Shown piece after piece: positions 52,519 through 62,212 of a stretch of 64,000 nt of DNA. The stretch lies in contig CAMCHJ010000003.1 in assembly GCA_945874665.1 (NCBI GenBank), forward strand, positions 62,001 to 126,000. The letters are read 5' to 3'. Below the pieces are notes generated by a model, which saw nothing but the letters and a program-made list of their open reading frames with translations, was not told where the DNA came from and did no database searches. Made by a program: the position numbers and the translations under genes. Every line of letters begins with the position of its first letter. The first letter of the stretch is position 1. The stretch is from Chitinophaga pinensis (GTDB taxonomy: Bacteria; Bacteroidota; Bacteroidia; UBA7662).

Positions 52519-54420
52519 TTACTTGATTACCCGAAGTTTACGATGAACAACGGAATGGCCATGCTTGATTTTAATCAGATAAAGACCAGCTTGCAAATTG
52601 TTCACAGGCAATTGCAAAGTATGCTTACCTGCTTCATATTTCAATGAAGCGGTGCTATATGCCATTTTTCCGGTAATGTCCAGTAATTCTATGCTTACCG
52701 TTTCGTCGCGCTTTAATTCTATTCGGATGGCAGCGCTTTCGGATGCTGGATTAGGATAGGGTCTTCCGATGAAAGCCGTTTGCGTATTGATTTCATCAAC
52801 CGATGTGGTATTTACCCTGTAATGAACTTCAAACGGTGCGCCTTGCTGGAAGCCCGATCCGCCACCATCCATAGCTTGATAACCTGTGCTGGTTTTCTGC
52901 TGTCCATTACCTGTAATTTGCAATCCATTCACGGCTATAGCTGATTGCCAAGGACCCGAGGCAATGCTACCAGCAAAATTCCATTCAATGAAATAACGAA
53001 CACCTCCACGAAGCACCACAGGGGTGAAATATACACCGATGAGCTTCATTAATGGTCGGGTTGAGTCTAAAGGCGTATTAGCCGATGCCCGATAAATCCC
53101 AGAGAAGTACAAATTATCAACAATGTTTTCTAGCTCATCACCATAAATTTGGGTGCCCCCTTTACCGGGATCTCCATCCCAAATTGTGGCGAACAAGGCT
53201 GTAAACGAGGGCGCTTGTCCTGAGCCTGTTTGGTAAGCCCAAAAAGCCAAAGAATCAACAGTATAATTTGAAGTGCCTGGTAAAACAAAATCTTCCACCA
53301 CTTTAAAACTAGCGCCAGCATTTGAGCCTAAGGTAGAAAGAGGAGGCGTAAGCTGACTCAAATTAAAGCCATTAAAACCACCAGCAGGATGTGTGATGAT
53401 TGGACCGTTAGAAAATACACCGGCGGTAGCGTTAGGGTCTTGTACAACTAATAAAGGACGAAGTGTGTCATCCAGACTATTACCGTCGTTAGCAACCGAG
53501 GCAACGTATCTAAAATTGAAGCTGCCTACCGAAGAAAGGGCCAAGGAGTCGAAAGTTACCGTAGTTATTGAATCTCGGTTGAGTGAAGCAATTAAACGAG
53601 AGGAAACATATCCTCCCGGGCCATTTGCAGTAACTGTGATGTTGGTTACGTTTTGCAGGCCTGAGTTTATTATGTTCACTGCAGGGTAAATCAAATCTCC
53701 AATATTGCCAAACTCTTGAGCACGATTTGCAGCGATTCCAACGTTAATTGGCGCTGGAAAATTGAATCGAATGGTTGGTTTCCGCAAATTAGAAAGCGTG
53801 GTTGAGTTAGATGCAAAAGTATCTACCGTGGCAAGTACATATTTTGTGCTATTAGCTACATATCCCGGCACAGATGCGTCGTTATCGTAGCCAAAAGGAA
53901 TACCAGATCCATTTCCAGATTGCGTGTATTGGATGTAAATACTGACATTTCCTCCTGTGTAAGTAAATGCTGTATCGAGTGGGAAGTTCACGAAGCCAGC
54001 TACCGAACCCAGAAATTGGGCGGGATTACCATCAAATACCTTGAGGGCAGTGTTCGCGCTATCTACCCAGTTAATGGCTGCAGCACCATAATCCGAATAA
54101 GTGCAGGTTCTTATGTAAATTTTAAGGTTGGCATTGAATGCTGTGTCCATCACCAACCCAGGGCCGCGGCGAACAAAGCCCAAGCTCGACACCACACTAC
54201 CTATTGGCATTCCTGAAAAAAGTGAGGCAGGGTATATGTAGGCCCATCTACCGGCCGCAGCAGAGGTAGGTAAGTTACGGATTGGTCCAAAGTCGTTGTT
54301 GTTGCTAAAAGAAGTTGGAAACTGATTGTTACCTATGGTAATTGATTGGGCATTTGCTACTGTTTGACTCGCAAAAAACAATGCTCCAATTGCACACAAT
54401 CTTAGTAATCCTTTTTTCAT
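52519..54420 (-). CDS. Large secreted protein with T9SS sorting domain
   Basis: 633 aa. Signal peptide through about residue 24 (ending NAQ). The mature part is beta-rich with repeated adhesion-like Ig/jelly-roll character, many Asn, Ser, Thr and Gly, and no protease or glycosidase motif that I can identify. A type A C-terminal sorting domain fills the last 80 residues or so, beginning PYPNPASESA and ending with the basic tail RKLRVIK. Predicted cell-surface-anchored or released protein. It sits alone on the minus strand, with its own terminator, between the dehydrogenase and decarboxylase genes of spermidine synthesis. Confidence 0.87.
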   Translation of the reverse strand: MKKGLLRLCAIGALFFASQTVANAQSITIGNNQFPTSFSNNNDFGPIRNLPTSAAAGRWAYIYPASLFSGMPIGSVVSSLGFVRRGPGLVMDTAFNANLKIYIRTCTYSDYGAAAINWVDSANTALKVFDGNPAQFLGSVAGFVNFPLDTAFTYTGGNVSIYIQYTQSGNGSGIPFGYDNDASVPGYVANSTKYVLATVDTFASNSTTLSNLRKPTIRFNFPAPINVGIAANRAQEFGNIGDLIYPAVNIINSGLQNVTNITVTANGPGGYVSSRLIASLNRDSITTVTFDSLALSSVGSFNFRYVASVANDGNSLDDTLRPLLVVQDPNATAGVFSNGPIITHPAGGFNGFNLSQLTPPLSTLGSNAGASFKVVEDFVLPGTSNYTVDSLAFWAYQTGSGQAPSFTALFATIWDGDPGKGGTQIYGDELENIVDNLYFSGIYRASANTPLDSTRPLMKLIGVYFTPVVLRGGVRYFIEWNFAGSIASGPWQSAIAVNGLQITGNGQQKTSTGYQAMDGGGSGFQQGAPFEVHYRVNTTSVDEINTQTAFIGRPYPNPASESAAIRIELKRDETVSIELLDITGKMAYSTASLKYEAGKHTLQLPVNNLQAGLYLIKIKHGHSVVHRKLRVIK

Positions 54421-54488
54421 AAGTATTTTTTTTTTTGCGCTAATATAATCCCTAAGGCTAAATATTTCACCAAAATCATACCTTATTA

Positions 54489-54496
54489 TATCTTTA
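54489..54496 (+). promoter_or_regulatory. Candidate -7 box for nspC
   Basis: TATCTTTA differs from TAnnTTTG only at the last base and ends 37 nt before the nspC ATG. A second candidate, GAAATTTG at 54522-54529 (one mismatch), ends 4 nt before the ATG. I cannot decide between them. Confidence 0.3.
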
Positions 54497-54533
54497 ATAG
54501 AGAATTCTCGAACTGATTTATGAAATTTGCAGC

Positions 54534-55673
54534 ATGAAAATACCTTTCAATGCGCTGCCATCGCCCATATTTTTGATGCACGAGGAAAAGCTGATCAAAA
54601 ACCTCGAACTCATGCGCAGGGTACAAAAAGAGGCAGGTATCAAAATTATTTTGGCGATGAAAGGCTTTTCGATGTACCATACTTTTCCATTAATTAGAAC
54701 CTATCTACCAGGTAGCACCAGCAGCTCCTTGCATGAAGCACGTTTAGGTTTTGAAGAATTTGGCGGAGAAACGCACGTTTATAGTCCTGCTTACCGCGAG
54801 GATGAATTTGAAGAATTACTAGGCTATGCCGACCACTTTTCTTTTAACAGCTTAGCCCAGTACGATAAATTTCATGGAAGACTGTTTCAGGCAAAACCGA
54901 ATGCACAAGCTGGGCTCCGTATTAATCCAGAATATTCGACCGTTACGGTTGATTTGTATAATCCTTGTATTCCTGGCTCGCGCTTAGGGGTTAGAGCAGA
55001 GGACCTACCAGCATCACTCCCCGCTGGTATTGAATTTTTACATAGCCATAACCTGTGCGAAAGCAATTCTTACGCATTGGAACATACCTTGCAGAACATT
55101 GAAAGGCTGTTCGGGCACTTTTTGCCTCATATAAAACTGCTTAACTTGGGTGGTGGTCATTTAATGACCCGCGAAGATTATGATGTAGAGCACTTAATCA
55201 GCACGCTTAAAACCTTCAAGGCGAAATACCCCCATCTAAAAATTATCCTGGAGCCCGGCTCTGCGGTTGCTTGGCAAACCGGCTACCTTATAAGTACGGT
55301 GCTCGATATTGTGCATTCAAAGGGCATCGATGTAGCCATATTAGACTGCAGTATCTCGGCACACATGCCAGATGTTATTGAAATGCCCTATAAGCCGAAA
55401 ATTCACGGGGCAACTGACCCTGTTGCAGGAAAGCCGACCTATCGTTTTGGGGGACAAACCTGTTTAGCTGGGGATTTTGTAGGCGATTACTCCTTCGACG
55501 CTCCGCTACAAATAGGCGATAAAATAGTGTTTGACGATATGATGCACTACACCATGGTTAAAACCACCACTTTCAACGGCATCAATTTGCCGCACATGGG
55601 TATTTGGAAACAAAATGGGGTATATGAGCATTTGAAGTCGTTTGGTTACCACGACTTTAAATCACGACTCTAA
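54534..55673 (+). CDS. nspC: Carboxy(nor)spermidine decarboxylase
   Basis: 379 aa fold type III (alanine racemase-like) PLP enzyme that decarboxylates carboxyspermidine to spermidine. PLP-binding Lys43 in ILAMKGFS; HSHNLCES (near 168-175), LGGGHLMT (glycine loop) and EPGSAVAWQTG, plus the C-terminal FDDMMHYTMVKTTTFNG, match the NspC family and separate it from diaminopimelate decarboxylase. Completes the route agmatine > putrescine > carboxyspermidine > spermidine. Divergent from the T9SS gene (113 bp) and convergent with paaE (3 bp). Confidence 0.94.
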   Translation: MKIPFNALPSPIFLMHEEKLIKNLELMRRVQKEAGIKIILAMKGFSMYHTFPLIRTYLPGSTSSSLHEARLGFEEFGGETHVYSPAYREDEFEELLGYADHFSFNSLAQYDKFHGRLFQAKPNAQAGLRINPEYSTVTVDLYNPCIPGSRLGVRAEDLPASLPAGIEFLHSHNLCESNSYALEHTLQNIERLFGHFLPHIKLLNLGGGHLMTREDYDVEHLISTLKTFKAKYPHLKIILEPGSAVAWQTGYLISTVLDIVHSKGIDVAILDCSISAHMPDVIEMPYKPKIHGATDPVAGKPTYRFGGQTCLAGDFVGDYSFDAPLQIGDKIVFDDMMHYTMVKTTTFNGINLPHMGIWKQNGVYEHLKSFGYHDFKSRL

Positions 55674-55676
55674 GCT

Positions 55677-56753
55677 TTAACGGGCATCGTAGTCAATCAC
55701 CAAATCATGCGAAACAGGCATGCCTACGCAAGTAAGGCAAGCCCCATCTTCGATTTCTGAGTCGGAAATGGCCTCTTGCTCTTCAATAAACATCTCGCCT
55801 TGCACCTTCACCGCGCGACACATGCCGCAAACGCCCATGGTACAAGCATAGGGTAGATCTAAACCGTGAGCCAAAGCCGTTTCAAGAATATACTTTCCTT
55901 TGGGTACCTTAATTTCGTGCACATTGCCATCGAGTTTGAGCTTGATTAAGCGACTGCCGTCATCATTTGCATCGGTAGCTGGGAGGGCTGTAGCTGCTTC
56001 CTCGGCTGGCTTGTGAGCCAAAAAGAAGCTTTCCTTGTGGATGCGCTCTTTTGGAATGCCTTGCACTTCCAGCATATTGAGTACGTCATGCATCATCCCA
56101 TCAGGACCGCAAATGTAATAATTCGCTGAAGCATCAGTAAAAATGGCCTTCTCGCTGCAAAGAGCACTCATTATTTTTGATTCAATACGACTTCTGATGC
56201 CGGTGTAACCATCACTCGCGCGACTTAACAAATGCGTTACCTCAAATCTCTCAGGATATTTGTCCTCAAATTTTTCAAGTTGATCTTTAAATATGATGCT
56301 ATTTTCACTTCTATTGCCGTAAAAAACATGGATTTTAGGGGCATTTGGAAGTTCAATAGTGCTTTTAATAATCGACATCAAAGGTGTGATGCCACTTCCT
56401 GCACCAATGAGCACCAAAGTAGGCAGGGATGCCATTTTATAGTTTAAAGTGAACGTGCCATACGGCTCAAGTACCTCTAAAACGTCGCCTTCCTGTAAAT
56501 TATCAAGCAAATGATTCGATACCAAACCGCCATCAACGCGCTTCACGCAAATGCCAATAACGGGTAGGGCAGCAGGGGCTGTACAGATGGAGTAGGAGCG
56601 ACGTGCATTTTGTCCTTTTACCTGCATCACCAAAGTCAGGAACTGACCTGGCCAAAAATGCGGGATTTGTCCAAGTTCATCTCTGAAATAAATGGCGATG
56701 GCGTCTTCTGTCTCGCGAATAATCGTTTGTACTGCTAATTTGATCGTTTGCAT
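55677..56753 (-). CDS. paaE: PaaE-type 2Fe-2S ferredoxin-NAD(P)H reductase
   Basis: 358 aa. FAD domain with RRSYSIC (51-57), NAD domain with GAGSGITP (118-125) and CGPDGMM, and a C-terminal plant-type ferredoxin domain with Cys304, Cys309, Cys312 and Cys342. This is the reductase of phenylacetyl-CoA epoxidase. No paaABCD genes are in the window, so the assignment to phenylacetate degradation is by homology; in Bacteroidota, relatives can serve other oxygenases. Transcription start and terminator evidence suggest it is separate from paaN, as a hairpin lies between them. Confidence 0.88.
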   Translation of the reverse strand: MQTIKLAVQTIIRETEDAIAIYFRDELGQIPHFWPGQFLTLVMQVKGQNARRSYSICTAPAALPVIGICVKRVDGGLVSNHLLDNLQEGDVLEVLEPYGTFTLNYKMASLPTLVLIGAGSGITPLMSIIKSTIELPNAPKIHVFYGNRSENSIIFKDQLEKFEDKYPERFEVTHLLSRASDGYTGIRSRIESKIMSALCSEKAIFTDASANYYICGPDGMMHDVLNMLEVQGIPKERIHKESFFLAHKPAEEAATALPATDANDDGSRLIKLKLDGNVHEIKVPKGKYILETALAHGLDLPYACTMGVCGMCRAVKVQGEMFIEEQEAISDSEIEDGACLTCVGMPVSHDLVIDYDAR

Positions 56754-56846
56754 GCTTATAAATTCGAAATGTAAAGATAACGTTAGCCATCCAACTTAGT
56801 TTGGGCTTTTGTATCAAAATGCGTAGAAAGGTAGTCAGGGCATAAA

Positions 56847-56878
56847 AAAACCGACAAATCTTTCGAAATGCCGGTTTT
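56847..56878 (-). terminator. Intrinsic terminator after paaN
   Basis: AAAACCG (56847-56853) pairs with CGGTTTT (56872-56878) after one mismatch; further pairs extend inward. A run of seven A precedes it on the plus strand, i.e. a T tract for the minus-strand transcript. It separates paaN from paaE. Confidence 0.75.
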
Positions 56879-56892
56879 GGTAAACGATTTAT

Positions 56893-58557
56893 TTATTGAA
56901 CAGGATAACGTTGTCCCACCCAAACAAACCGCCTGTTAACGTAATTAGGGTCTGTAAAACTTGCATTTCCAGCTGCATTTCCACCTGTTACGTGAAAATC
57001 GGAGAAAGCAGCATGCTGGTTGAGATAAATTGGGCCAGTGAGGTTAAACGAAACAGGCACAAAAATCTCGGCCATTTCGTCTGCAATTTGCTCGCAAAGC
57101 GCGTCATCCGTGCAATAAACGCCGCAAGAAATAGCTCCATGAACCGATGTGAGTTCTTTGGCAAGTTGTACAGACATGGCCGTGTTAGCCGTCTTAATGA
57201 TCAAGGCTATGGGGCCGAAGAGCTCTTTTTCATACACAGCTTTGTCGGCTGCATCGACTTCCATCACCAACGGACTAGCTGTACGTGCCTCGTTGAACTC
57301 TTCATTAAGTACACTGTGCGAACCCAATAAAACCTTTTTTGCACCTGCAGCAACCGTCTTAACACGGTCGGCAGTTGCATCGTTTTGTAAGGCGGCCAAT
57401 ACACCTGGACCCATTTTGGGGTGCTCAGCAATGCCTTTTATAGCTGCAACTAATGCTTCAACTACTTCTTCATAAGTCTTATGTCCTTCAGTAGTTTGTA
57501 TACCTGTAGCAGGTATAAAAAAGTTCTGCGGCGCTGTACACATTTGTCCCGCATATAAACTCACGGAAAAAGCTAAATTATCGCACATGGCTTTCAAATC
57601 GGTAGTCGAATCAATAACCACGGGATTTACACCGGCTTTTTCAGTAAACACTTCTTTACCCAAAATTTGTTGCGCTTCTAACCAATTGCCGAAAATCGAA
57701 TTGCCTGTATAATCGATCAATTTCACTTCGGGATGGTACACAAACTCCTTCGCAATAGGGAACTTGGTGCTATCTATGGCTAGCTGGCAGATGTTTGGAT
57801 CGAGTTGATGTTCAGCTAATACCTTTTGCAGTTCTGCAACCACAATGGCAATCGGCAAAATGGCTTTCGGATGTGGTTTAATGATAACAGGATTACCGGT
57901 TATCAAGCTGGCATACATGCCAGGGACGGTATTCCAAGTAGGGAAGGTAGAACAACCAATCACCAAAGAGATACCCTTAGGCACTGGCTTCCATGTTTTC
58001 CGCAAGGTAATGTTGAATTTACCCATGGGCTTGTCCCAGATAGTCTCCTCCGGAAAGCGCGTGAGTTCTTCAAAACCCATGGCTATGGCTTCGAGTGCTC
58101 GATCGGCGGCATGTGGTCCACTGGCCTGAAACGACATCATAAACGATTGTCCTGTTGTGTGCTGCGTGGCATGTGCAATTTCAAAAAAGCGATTGCGCAT
58201 TCTATCAAGACTTTCTACTAAAATGCCAGCGCGTTCTTGGATACTTATTTTCCGCCAAGCTGCAAAGGCATCCTTAGCACGTGCAACCACCACTTTGTCG
58301 GCAAAAACCGGGTAGCGAATGCCCAAGCCGGTTTGCAAATAAGGTGAAACTTCTTCTCCTTCAAAGCGAATAGGCTGCTGCTGAAGCAATTCCGAAAAAT
58401 CGGTATTCATGCTTACCTGAAAGGCATGCAAGCCAGCAGCTGGCGCTTCTTCGCCATAGGCCTTTGGGTTTTCGGGATAATGGGCATAAAAGCCGCGCTC
58501 TTTGTTGGCTTGTACAGCTCTGAGAATGGTTTCCTGATGTTTTTCGAATAAAGACAT
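56893..58557 (-). CDS. paaN: PaaN-type aldehyde dehydrogenase
   Basis: 554 aa aldehyde dehydrogenase-superfamily protein. Catalytic Cys340 in LYAGQMCTAPQNFF and Glu306 in EKAGVNP; GCSTFPTWNTVPGM and IIKPHP are NAD-binding strands. It resembles the stand-alone PaaN (oxepin-CoA ring opening partner) that lacks the MaoC hydratase domain of PaaZ. The start is ATG at 58557 rather than the upstream TTG at 58563. Role inferred by family; substrate aldehyde not proven. 134 bp to the divergent carboxylase gene. Confidence 0.87.
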   Translation of the reverse strand: MSLFEKHQETILRAVQANKERGFYAHYPENPKAYGEEAPAAGLHAFQVSMNTDFSELLQQQPIRFEGEEVSPYLQTGLGIRYPVFADKVVVARAKDAFAAWRKISIQERAGILVESLDRMRNRFFEIAHATQHTTGQSFMMSFQASGPHAADRALEAIAMGFEELTRFPEETIWDKPMGKFNITLRKTWKPVPKGISLVIGCSTFPTWNTVPGMYASLITGNPVIIKPHPKAILPIAIVVAELQKVLAEHQLDPNICQLAIDSTKFPIAKEFVYHPEVKLIDYTGNSIFGNWLEAQQILGKEVFTEKAGVNPVVIDSTTDLKAMCDNLAFSVSLYAGQMCTAPQNFFIPATGIQTTEGHKTYEEVVEALVAAIKGIAEHPKMGPGVLAALQNDATADRVKTVAAGAKKVLLGSHSVLNEEFNEARTASPLVMEVDAADKAVYEKELFGPIALIIKTANTAMSVQLAKELTSVHGAISCGVYCTDDALCEQIADEMAEIFVPVSFNLTGPIYLNQHAAFSDFHVTGGNAAGNASFTDPNYVNRRFVWVGQRYPVQ

Positions 58558-58666
58558 GAGCAAAAATTGAGGTGCTAAAATAGGTAAATTACATCGTTTT
58601 AGCGCAATAAAGGTGAACGACTCGGCTTAAGTTTACAGAGCACTCAGGTTTTTTAGGCATTTAGCT

Positions 58667-58674
58667 TAACTTCG
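58667..58674 (+). promoter_or_regulatory. Candidate -7 box for the carboxylase gene
   Basis: TAACTTCG has one mismatch to TAnnTTTG and ends 17 nt before the ATG at 58692, the same distance as for ychF. Confidence 0.35.
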
Positions 58675-58691
58675 CAACCATAACCTACATC

Positions 58692-60233
58692 ATGAGCAAA
58701 AAAGTAATCCTTCTAGATGCCAAAATTGCGGAAGCTAAACTTGGCGGTGGACAAAAACGAATCGACTCACAGCATGCCAAAGGTAAATTAACGGCCCGTG
58801 AGCGGGTCGATTTGCTGCTTGACCCAAATAGTTTCGAAGAAATTGGGATGCTCGTGACACACAGGTCTAGTGATTTTGGTTTGGATAAAGAGGTTTATTT
58901 GGGAGATGGCGTTGTTACAGGATATGGCACCATCAACGGACGCCCAGTTTACGTTTTTTCGCAAGATTTTACAGTTTTTGGAGGCTCTTTGAGCGAGACG
59001 CACGCTGAAAAAATCTGTAAAATCATGGATTTAGCTATGCGAAATGGGGTGCCTGTTATCGGTTTAAACGATTCCGGTGGTGCGCGTATTCAAGAAGGCG
59101 TTGTGTCGTTGGGGGGCTATGCCGATATTTTTTACCGCAACGTGGTGGCTTCAGGTGTAGTGCCGCAAATCAGTGCTATTATGGGACCGTGCGCAGGTGG
59201 CGCGGTGTATAGCCCAGCCATCACCGACTTTATCTGCATGGTTGAAAAAACATCCTACATGTTTGTTACTGGGCCTAATGTTGTTAAAACCGTTACCCAC
59301 GAGGATGTTACGGCAGAAGAACTAGGTGGTGCCAATACCCACGCTTCTAAATCGGGTGTTACACATTTTGCCTTTGCGAATGAGGTGGCCTGCTTGGAAG
59401 GTATCAAACGCATGCTCAGCTACATGCCGCAAAATTGTGAGGAAATTGCGCCCGCTTATGGTTATGAAATGGGTGATGAACTTCGTCCGAAGCTCGCCAC
59501 CATCATTCCCGATAATCCCAATCAACCCTACGACATGCGCGACGTTATCGAGGAATTGGTAGATGCTGGCAGTTTTATGGAGGTGCAAAAGGATTATGCC
59601 GAAAACATAGTGGTAGGATTTAGTCATTTAGCAGGTCGCAGCATTGGCATCGTAGCCAACCAACCGGCATCAATGGCTGGGGTGCTCGATATCAATGCTT
59701 CAAAAAAAGCAGCACGTTTTGTGCGTTTCTGCGATTCATTTAATGTGCCTTTATTGGTGTTAGAAGATGTACCGGGCTTTTTACCAGGAACCGACCAAGA
59801 ATGGAACGCTATCATTACCAACGGCGCTAAGCTCCTGTATGCCTTTAGTGAAGCTACAGTCCCTCGTATTACGGTGATCACACGTAAAGCATATGGCGGT
59901 GCCTATGATGTGATGAACAGCAAACACATTGGAGCGGATATGAATTATGCATGGCCGACGGCTGAAATTGCGGTGATGGGACCAAAAGGTGCTACCGAAA
60001 TCATTTTCAAAAATGAGATTGCATCTGCCGAAAACCCAGAGGTACGTTTACAAGTAAAAGTGGATGAATACACTGAAAAGTTTGCTAATCCCTACAAAGC
60101 GGCTGCTCGCGGCTTTATAGATGAAGTCATTAAACCCGAAGAGACCCGTTTAAAACTCATTCGTTCGTTTAAAATGCTAGAAAACAAAGCGGTTTCATTA
60201 CCACGCAAAAAGCACGGAAACATTCCTTTATAA
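58692..60233 (+). CDS. Acyl-CoA carboxylase carboxyltransferase (beta) subunit
   Basis: 513 aa. Carboxyltransferase of a biotin-dependent propionyl-CoA/methylmalonyl-CoA-type carboxylase. N-terminal crotonase-fold half with GGARIQEGV (oxyanion hole loop region near 131-140) and [12 protein letters not shown]-terminal half with [14 protein letters not shown] and the [17 protein letters not shown] segment that binds CoA. Propionyl-CoA carboxylase (PccB) is most likely; methylmalonyl-CoA decarboxylase alpha or methylcrotonyl carboxylase are alternatives. No biotin carboxylase or carrier subunit adjoins. Followed by the OmpH-like gene after 7 bp. Confidence 0.92.
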   Translation: MSKKVILLDAKIAEAKLGGGQKRIDSQHAKGKLTARERVDLLLDPNSFEEIGMLVTHRSSDFGLDKEVYLGDGVVTGYGTINGRPVYVFSQDFTVFGGSLSETHAEKICKIMDLAMRNGVPVIGLNDSGGARIQEGVVSLGGYADIFYRNVVASGVVPQISAIMGPCAGGAVYSPAITDFICMVEKTSYMFVTGPNVVKTVTHEDVTAEELGGANTHASKSGVTHFAFANEVACLEGIKRMLSYMPQNCEEIAPAYGYEMGDELRPKLATIIPDNPNQPYDMRDVIEELVDAGSFMEVQKDYAENIVVGFSHLAGRSIGIVANQPASMAGVLDINASKKAARFVRFCDSFNVPLLVLEDVPGFLPGTDQEWNAIITNGAKLLYAFSEATVPRITVITRKAYGGAYDVMNSKHIGADMNYAWPTAEIAVMGPKGATEIIFKNEIASAENPEVRLQVKVDEYTEKFANPYKAAARGFIDEVIKPEETRLKLIRSFKMLENKAVSLPRKKHGNIPL

Positions 60234-60240
60234 CTCACTT

Positions 60241-60927
60241 ATGAATAATAAACTTCAATCAGGCCTGTTAGGCGTCCTCACCATTGCGGTAGTTGTGCTG
60301 TATGTATTGCATTTTTCAAATGTAAATGATCCAAAATCTGCCAATTTAGATCAAGATGCTTCTCAAAGCACCGAGCAGGCATTAGAAGGCGATGACAATG
60401 TTATGTTAGACGACCTTTCAGATAGCGATATGCAAACACTTGCCAATGCAACTGGCAGTATGAAAATTGTGTTCGTGAACGCCGATTCTATTATAACACA
60501 ATACAACTACTACAAAAAGTTACGCACCAATATGGAGGCCAAAGCCAAGCGTTCGGAGCGCGAATTGGAAATTGAAGGTCGTAAACTCGAGCAGGAATAT
60601 GCCGATGCACAAAAAAAGGCTGCGAATATGAGTCAGGAGCAACTGGCGTTCACCGAACAAACCTTGATGAAGAAGCAGCAAAATTTAATGATGCTACGTG
60701 AGAGTTTGGCTCAAGAACTTGCCGAGGAAGAAGCTAAGCTTGACAAACAGTTGCGTGATAAAGTGCAGAGTTACTTTAAGCGCTTAAGTAAACTGGAAGG
60801 TTACGATTATGTAATGTCATACCACAATGGCAGTAATGTGATATATGGTGCTAAGCAATATGACATTACTTCAAGGGTAGTTGCTGACTTGAATGCGGAA
60901 TACGCCAAGGAGCAAAGGAAGAAGTGA
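60241..60927 (+). CDS. OmpH/Skp-family periplasmic chaperone-like protein
   Basis: 228 aa. One hydrophobic anchor at about 8-24 (no lipobox or clean cleavage site), an acidic linker, then a Skp-like core: MKIVFVNADSIITQYN strand, two long charged helices forming a tentacle (about 95-180), and a returning strand GYDYVMSYHNGSNVIYGAKQYDIT. Skp binds unfolded outer-membrane proteins. It is downstream of the carboxylase gene, 7 bp after the stop, although no functional link is obvious. Confidence 0.83.
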   Translation: MNNKLQSGLLGVLTIAVVVLYVLHFSNVNDPKSANLDQDASQSTEQALEGDDNVMLDDLSDSDMQTLANATGSMKIVFVNADSIITQYNYYKKLRTNMEAKAKRSERELEIEGRKLEQEYADAQKKAANMSQEQLAFTEQTLMKKQQNLMMLRESLAQELAEEEAKLDKQLRDKVQSYFKRLSKLEGYDYVMSYHNGSNVIYGAKQYDITSRVVADLNAEYAKEQRKK

Positions 60928-61041
60928 CTTTCATTTGTTTATGACCATTCTTTGGTTAATGGGGGTTTCGGCCGCCTTTTCTAAATCCCCATTTATCTCA
61001 TAATTTATATTATGTATAATTGTATCGTAGACAACTGCCCT

Positions 61042-61049
61042 TATCTTTA
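61042..61049 (+). promoter_or_regulatory. Near-consensus -7 box directly before the PuuB-like gene
   Basis: TATCTTTA (last base A instead of G) ends 4 nt before the ATG at 61054, the same geometry as the boxes at 2470, 11684 and 34207. Confidence 0.4.
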
Positions 61050-61053
61050 ACGC

Positions 61054-62211
61054 ATGTTTAGTTTTTGGGAAAAGCAACAATACCTCGGTAAGTACGATGT
61101 GATCATTATTGGATCAGGATTTACAGGGCTTTGCGCAGGAATTACTTTATTAAAATCGCAACCAGCATTGCGCGTTGCGATTATAGAGTCGGCCATCATC
61201 GGTACTTTAGCCAGTTCCAGAAATGCAGGCTTCATGTGCTATGGTTCACCATCTGAATTGGGCACTGATATAGGGAATCAAAGCACAGCTAATAGCCTTG
61301 CTATGATTCGCGCCAAACACAAAGGCATGAAACTGTTGCTGCAATTTGCTGGCAAACGCAATATCCAGTTTAAAAAAGTGGCAGCATATGAACTATTAGA
61401 CAAAACTGCCCCTGCTACAACAGCTGCACTTGAACACATAGATGCGCTCAATGGCTTGTTTCAAGAAGCCATTGGAATTCCCCAATATTTTTCACAAACA
61501 ACTAAACCGCATTTCGCAGATGGATTTCAAGATGCCATCGCCTTTGCTTATGAAGGCCAGTTAAATCCTGCCGCAACCGTTTACGCGCTTACGCAATTGT
61601 TTAGAAATCTGGGCGGCATTCACCTCAATGCCACCACTGCTCAAGGCCTTGAAAAAAGCGAAGGCCATTTTGAGGTACCTACGAATCTAGGTACATTACA
61701 AAGCAAGCAAGTAATTGTTGCTACAAATGCATTTACCAGCGCCCTCATTCCTTCCAGCCAAATTCAACCCAAACGAGCGCAAGTTCTCCTTACCTCGCCA
61801 ATAGCCAAAATGCCCTACCTAGGTAATTTTCACATGGATTTTGGATATGTATACTTTAGAAATGTTGGCAATCGCCTTTTGCTAGGCGGCGCTAGAAACA
61901 CAAATTTCGAATCAGAGAACAGTGCGAAGCCCGAGTTAAACCCATTGATTCAATCGGTATTGGATACGCTTTTAGTTAAGCTCCTTCCCCACCAAAATTA
62001 TACCATTGAAGACCGCTGGGCAGGGATAATGGGTTTCGACGTTAAAAACAGGCCACAGGTACGTGTGCTTGATTCAAATTTACTATTGGTGGCTGGAATG
62101 AATGGCATGGGAACTGCCTTGGGACCAGCCCTCGGCTATGAAGCGGCAAATATTTTGCTCTCAGATCGATTTACAGGCCATAAAGCAATGCGGATTAAGG
62201 CTTTCTTGTAA
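61054..62211 (+). CDS. FAD-dependent DAO-family oxidoreductase, PuuB-like
   Basis: 385 aa flavoprotein amine oxidase/DAO fold. FAD motif GSGFTG at 20-25 and the SSRNAGF element (equivalent of the SGRNGG of PuuB gamma-glutamylputrescine oxidase), then VATNAF and a C-terminal AGMNGMGTALGPALG FAD loop. Substrate is an amine or amino acid; the PuuB-like RNAG loop hints at a polyamine derivative, but glycine or sarcosine oxidase-type substrates cannot be excluded. Single gene with its own near-start -7 box; convergent with the HxlR gene (1 bp). Confidence 0.85.
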   Translation: MFSFWEKQQYLGKYDVIIIGSGFTGLCAGITLLKSQPALRVAIIESAIIGTLASSRNAGFMCYGSPSELGTDIGNQSTANSLAMIRAKHKGMKLLLQFAGKRNIQFKKVAAYELLDKTAPATTAALEHIDALNGLFQEAIGIPQYFSQTTKPHFADGFQDAIAFAYEGQLNPAATVYALTQLFRNLGGIHLNATTAQGLEKSEGHFEVPTNLGTLQSKQVIVATNAFTSALIPSSQIQPKRAQVLLTSPIAKMPYLGNFHMDFGYVYFRNVGNRLLLGGARNTNFESENSAKPELNPLIQSVLDTLLVKLLPHQNYTIEDRWAGIMGFDVKNRPQVRVLDSNLLLVAGMNGMGTALGPALGYEAANILLSDRFTGHKAMRIKAFL

Positions 62212-62212
62212 T

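Noticed and set aside
56896-57330. 144-aa open frame on the plus strand inside paaN
   Set aside because: Shadow of paaN, which has an intact active site across this region.
55677-58557. Reading paaE and paaN as part of a phenylacetate degradation cluster
   Set aside because: No epoxidase subunits, ligase or paaZ in the window, and a terminator separates the two genes; only family-level names are supported.
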